A stretch of 64,000 nucleotides of DNA from Sphingomonas edaphi (GTDB lineage: Bacteria > Pseudomonadota > Alphaproteobacteria > Sphingomonadales > Sphingomonadaceae), in NCBI RefSeq assembly GCF_003583725.1, contig NZ_QXTF01000004.1:149453-213452 (forward strand), read 5' to 3'. Below, in pieces: positions 62,318 to 64,000 of the stretch. The position numbers and the translations under genes were made by a program. Position 1 is the stretch's first letter. Each line of letters starts with the position of its first letter. The notes below the pieces were generated by a model. It was given only the letters and a program-made list of their open reading frames with translations, made no database searches and was not told the origin of the DNA.

Positions 62318-62332
62318 ACTGTCTATACATGT
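62318..62332. promoter_or_regulatory. HutC-type operator upstream of the TonB receptor
   Basis: ACTGTCTATACATGT contains TGTCTATACA, which is identical to the core of the site upstream of hutU (63321-63334). On the receptor strand it reads TGTATAGACA just downstream of a TTGACA -35 element, a place where a bound repressor would block transcription. Published HutC sites have the form TGTA-N2-TACA; this differs at one base in one half. Confidence 0.65.
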
Positions 62333-62552
62333 CAATATATAAACGTGCTGGTGCATTCGAGCTGGCCGATCCAGCGATCAGTGTTGCGCTGAGACCCCAA
62401 TCGATGCGCCGCCCTTGGCTGAGGACATGCCTTCGCGCTCGACAAGCCAAACCGCTGAGTCAGATCTGTCCGGATTATTCGTCTTGCGAGGCTGCTTTTC
62501 ATTTTTGCTCATCCCGCCTAGACAAGTAATGTCAGGCATAGGGGTGGAATAA

Positions 62553-63287
62553 ATGGCGAGCGTGAACGATCGATACGGACACGCAGCGCCCGAGCCGCTT
62601 TATGCTGCAATCAAAAAATACGTCCTGGACGGTATCGCGCGTGGCGACCGACGGCCGGGTGATCGGATCGAATCCGAAGCTGAGCTTATCAAGAAATTCG
62701 GCGTGTCTCGGATGACTGCGCATCGCGCTCTTCGAGAACTTCAGAACAGTGGCGTGCTGACAAGGTTGCCCGGCGTTGGGACCTTTGTCGCAGATCCGTC
62801 GGCCAAGGGTCACATTATCGAAATCCGCAACATCGCGGATGAAATCCGCGCTCGCGGTCACCAGCACGCTTCGCTTGTCGTGAAGAACGTTGCGGAGAAA
62901 GCCAACCGCAAGACCGCCCCGTTGCTAGGCGTTGCTGTCGGAACACCGATATTTCACTCGATGATCGTACACTCCGAAGCAGGCGTTCCGATCCAACTGG
63001 AAGAACGGTTCGTCCTGGGGTCTGCGGCTCCTGGATATGACGAAGTCGACTTCACCCGGACGACCCCGAATGAATTTCTCACGAGAGCGGCACCACTCGA
63101 ACGCGTTGACCACATCGTCAGGGCAGTGATGCCAAGCACGGACGCGATGGAATTGTTGAAGATCAAAGCAGACGAACCCTGTCTTCTTCTGATCAGGCAA
63201 ACCTGGTCGCAATCGCGCTTGGTTTCCTACGCGCGCCTGACCCATCCAAGCAGCCGGTACGAGTTTGAGGATAGTTTTACGGTTTAG
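62553..63287 (+). CDS. hutC: GntR/UTRA family histidine-utilisation repressor
   Basis: The 244-residue protein has an N-terminal GntR winged helix (AIKKYVLDGIARGDRRPGDR, ELIKKFGVSRMTAHRALREL, residues 13-80) and a UTRA ligand domain (about 95-240). In the latter, IFHSMIVHSEAGVPIQLEER, DFTRTTPNEFL and CLLLIRQTWSQSRLVSYARL match HutC closely. HutC represses hut genes and is released by urocanate. GGTGGA lies before the ATG. It lies 74 bases upstream of hutU and divergent from the TonB receptor operon, with a shared operator sequence on both sides. Confidence 0.93.
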   Translation: MASVNDRYGHAAPEPLYAAIKKYVLDGIARGDRRPGDRIESEAELIKKFGVSRMTAHRALRELQNSGVLTRLPGVGTFVADPSAKGHIIEIRNIADEIRARGHQHASLVVKNVAEKANRKTAPLLGVAVGTPIFHSMIVHSEAGVPIQLEERFVLGSAAPGYDEVDFTRTTPNEFLTRAAPLERVDHIVRAVMPSTDAMELLKIKADEPCLLLIRQTWSQSRLVSYARLTHPSSRYEFEDSFTV

Positions 63288-63320
63288 ACCGGCTTGCCTG
63301 ATTCGAACGCATCGTACATA

Positions 63321-63334
63321 GCTGTCTATACAGC
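63321..63334 (+). promoter_or_regulatory. HutC-type operator and promoter of hutU
   Basis: GCTGT-CTAT-ACAGC is a perfect 5-bp dyad and contains TGTCTATACA, identical to the site before the TonB receptor. Just upstream are TTGCCT (63294-63299) and TACATA (63315-63320), a reasonable -35/-10 pair with a 15-base spacer, so the operator would cover the start of transcription. Confidence 0.7.
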
Positions 63335-63361
63335 CACTCTTTGGCTGTAGGGAGCTTATGC

Positions 63362-64000
63362 GTGGCGAGAGAAGATAAGGTACGCAATTCCAGTTCGATT
63401 CGCGCCCGCCGGGGCAATGAGATCAAGGCGAAGCATTGGACGACCGAGGCGGCCGTCCGGATGCTGATGAACAACCTCGACGACGAGGTAGCCGAGGATC
63501 CACAGAGCCTGGTCGTCTATGGCGGCATTGGCCGGGCGGCTCGCAACTGGGCGGCCTACGACAAGATCGTCGAGACGCTCGAGCGGCTGGACGAGGACCA
63601 GACGCTGCTGGTCCAGTCAGGCAAGCCGGTCGGCGTTTTTCGCACGCACAAGGATGCGCCGCGCGTCCTGATCGCCAATTCCAACCTCGTGCCCAAGTGG
63701 GCGACTTGGGACAAGTTCAACGAACTCGATCGCAAGGGGCTCATGATGTACGGCCAGATGACGGCCGGATCATGGATTTACATCGGCAGCCAGGGCATCG
63801 TTCAGGGCACCTACGAAACCTTCGCGGAAATGGGCCGCCAGCATTTTGGCGGCGACCTCACTGGCAAGTGGATCCTCACCGCCGGCCTCGGCGGCATGGG
63901 CGGTGCGCAGCCGCTTGCGGCGGTCATGGCCGGCGCCCACTGCATCGCGATCGAGGTCCAGGAAAGCTCGATCGAAAAGCGGCTTGCGACCCGCTACCTC
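63362..64000 (+). CDS. hutU: Urocanate hydratase (partial, cut by right edge)
   Basis: The visible 213 residues match the N-terminal part of urocanase (about 550 residues whole): [70 protein letters not shown] and the NAD-binding [17 protein letters not shown]. The enzyme converts urocanate to imidazolonepropionate in histidine breakdown. Start is GTG at 63362 with GGGAG seven bases upstream; the nearby ATG at 63358 meets a stop after six codons. The remaining hut genes presumably follow outside the window. Confidence 0.97.
   Translation, partial: MAREDKVRNSSSIRARRGNEIKAKHWTTEAAVRMLMNNLDDEVAEDPQSLVVYGGIGRAARNWAAYDKIVETLERLDEDQTLLVQSGKPVGVFRTHKDAPRVLIANSNLVPKWATWDKFNELDRKGLMMYGQMTAGSWIYIGSQGIVQGTYETFAEMGRQHFGGDLTGKWILTAGLGGMGGAQPLAAVMAGAHCIAIEVQESSIEKRLATRYL

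Noticed and set aside
1..64000. Mobile elements, CRISPR arrays, tRNA or rRNA genes
   Set aside because: No transposase or integrase motifs, regularly spaced repeats or cloverleaf-like sequences were found on reading; short gaps leave little room for them.

Overview
The window is about 64 kb of GC-rich, tightly packed bacterial chromosome that looks like a sphingomonad-type alphaproteobacterium. I infer this from the mix of genes: a cytochrome bo3 operon ending in a SURF1 gene, a TonB receptor with two PepSY proteins, a KaiC/hybrid-kinase/Crp set, and DUF3597, DUF937 and DUF4142 proteins beside a dodecin. I see no rRNA, tRNA, CRISPR array, insertion sequence or prophage.

Layout. 1-257: start of a membrane sensor protein that runs off the left edge. 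601-5572: cyoABCD-SURF1 ubiquinol oxidase operon (minus strand), with a divergent MFS transporter. 7318-10601: an Rnk-like regulator, a membrane-anchored glutamate-synthase-like flavoenzyme and a second MreB-like gene. 10787-12947: an amino-acid permease preceded by a 32-residue membrane microprotein, divergent from an Lrp regulator. 13009-16212: stress and envelope proteins. 16368-20231: LysR regulator, cupin, MFS exporter, hydrolase.

20324-32533 is the metabolic core. A trp leader with an attenuator precedes trpD, a fused trpCF, trpB and trpA. Forty-seven bases later comes a TrpR-family regulator followed by hisG, hisD, a fused hisC-hisB, hisH, hisA, hisF and hisIE, each overlapping the next. 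A convergent hisN supplies the missing phosphatase, so all histidine steps after PRPP are present. The order and the TrpCF and HisIE fusions look enteric rather than classically alphaproteobacterial.

32652-37638: a LytTR regulator, an NTF2-like protein, a pirin/YceI/flavin-reductase operon divergent from its LysR regulator, and a PhnA-like protein. 37693-42170: hybrid kinase, KaiC and a divergent Crp/Fnr regulator. 42346-48798: a beta-propeller protein, a winged-helix/TPR regulator, a retropepsin-like protease, a VOC protein, an HD-GYP phosphodiesterase and an exported Rid protein. 49019-53505: an ABC ATPase and a permease/M1-peptidase fusion. 53858-57711: a FixL/FixJ-like pair, an LprI-like protein and a VTT membrane protein.

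58020-64000: a TonB receptor with two PepSY proteins, divergent from HutC, which precedes hutU (cut by the right edge). The identical 10-mer TGTCTATACA lies upstream of both the receptor and hutU. This suggests that HutC controls an outer-membrane uptake system together with histidine catabolism. The window therefore holds a complete histidine-making operon and the start of a histidine-degrading one. The observations I rate highest are the shared HutC-type site, the trp attenuator, the HisC-HisB fusion and the permease microprotein.
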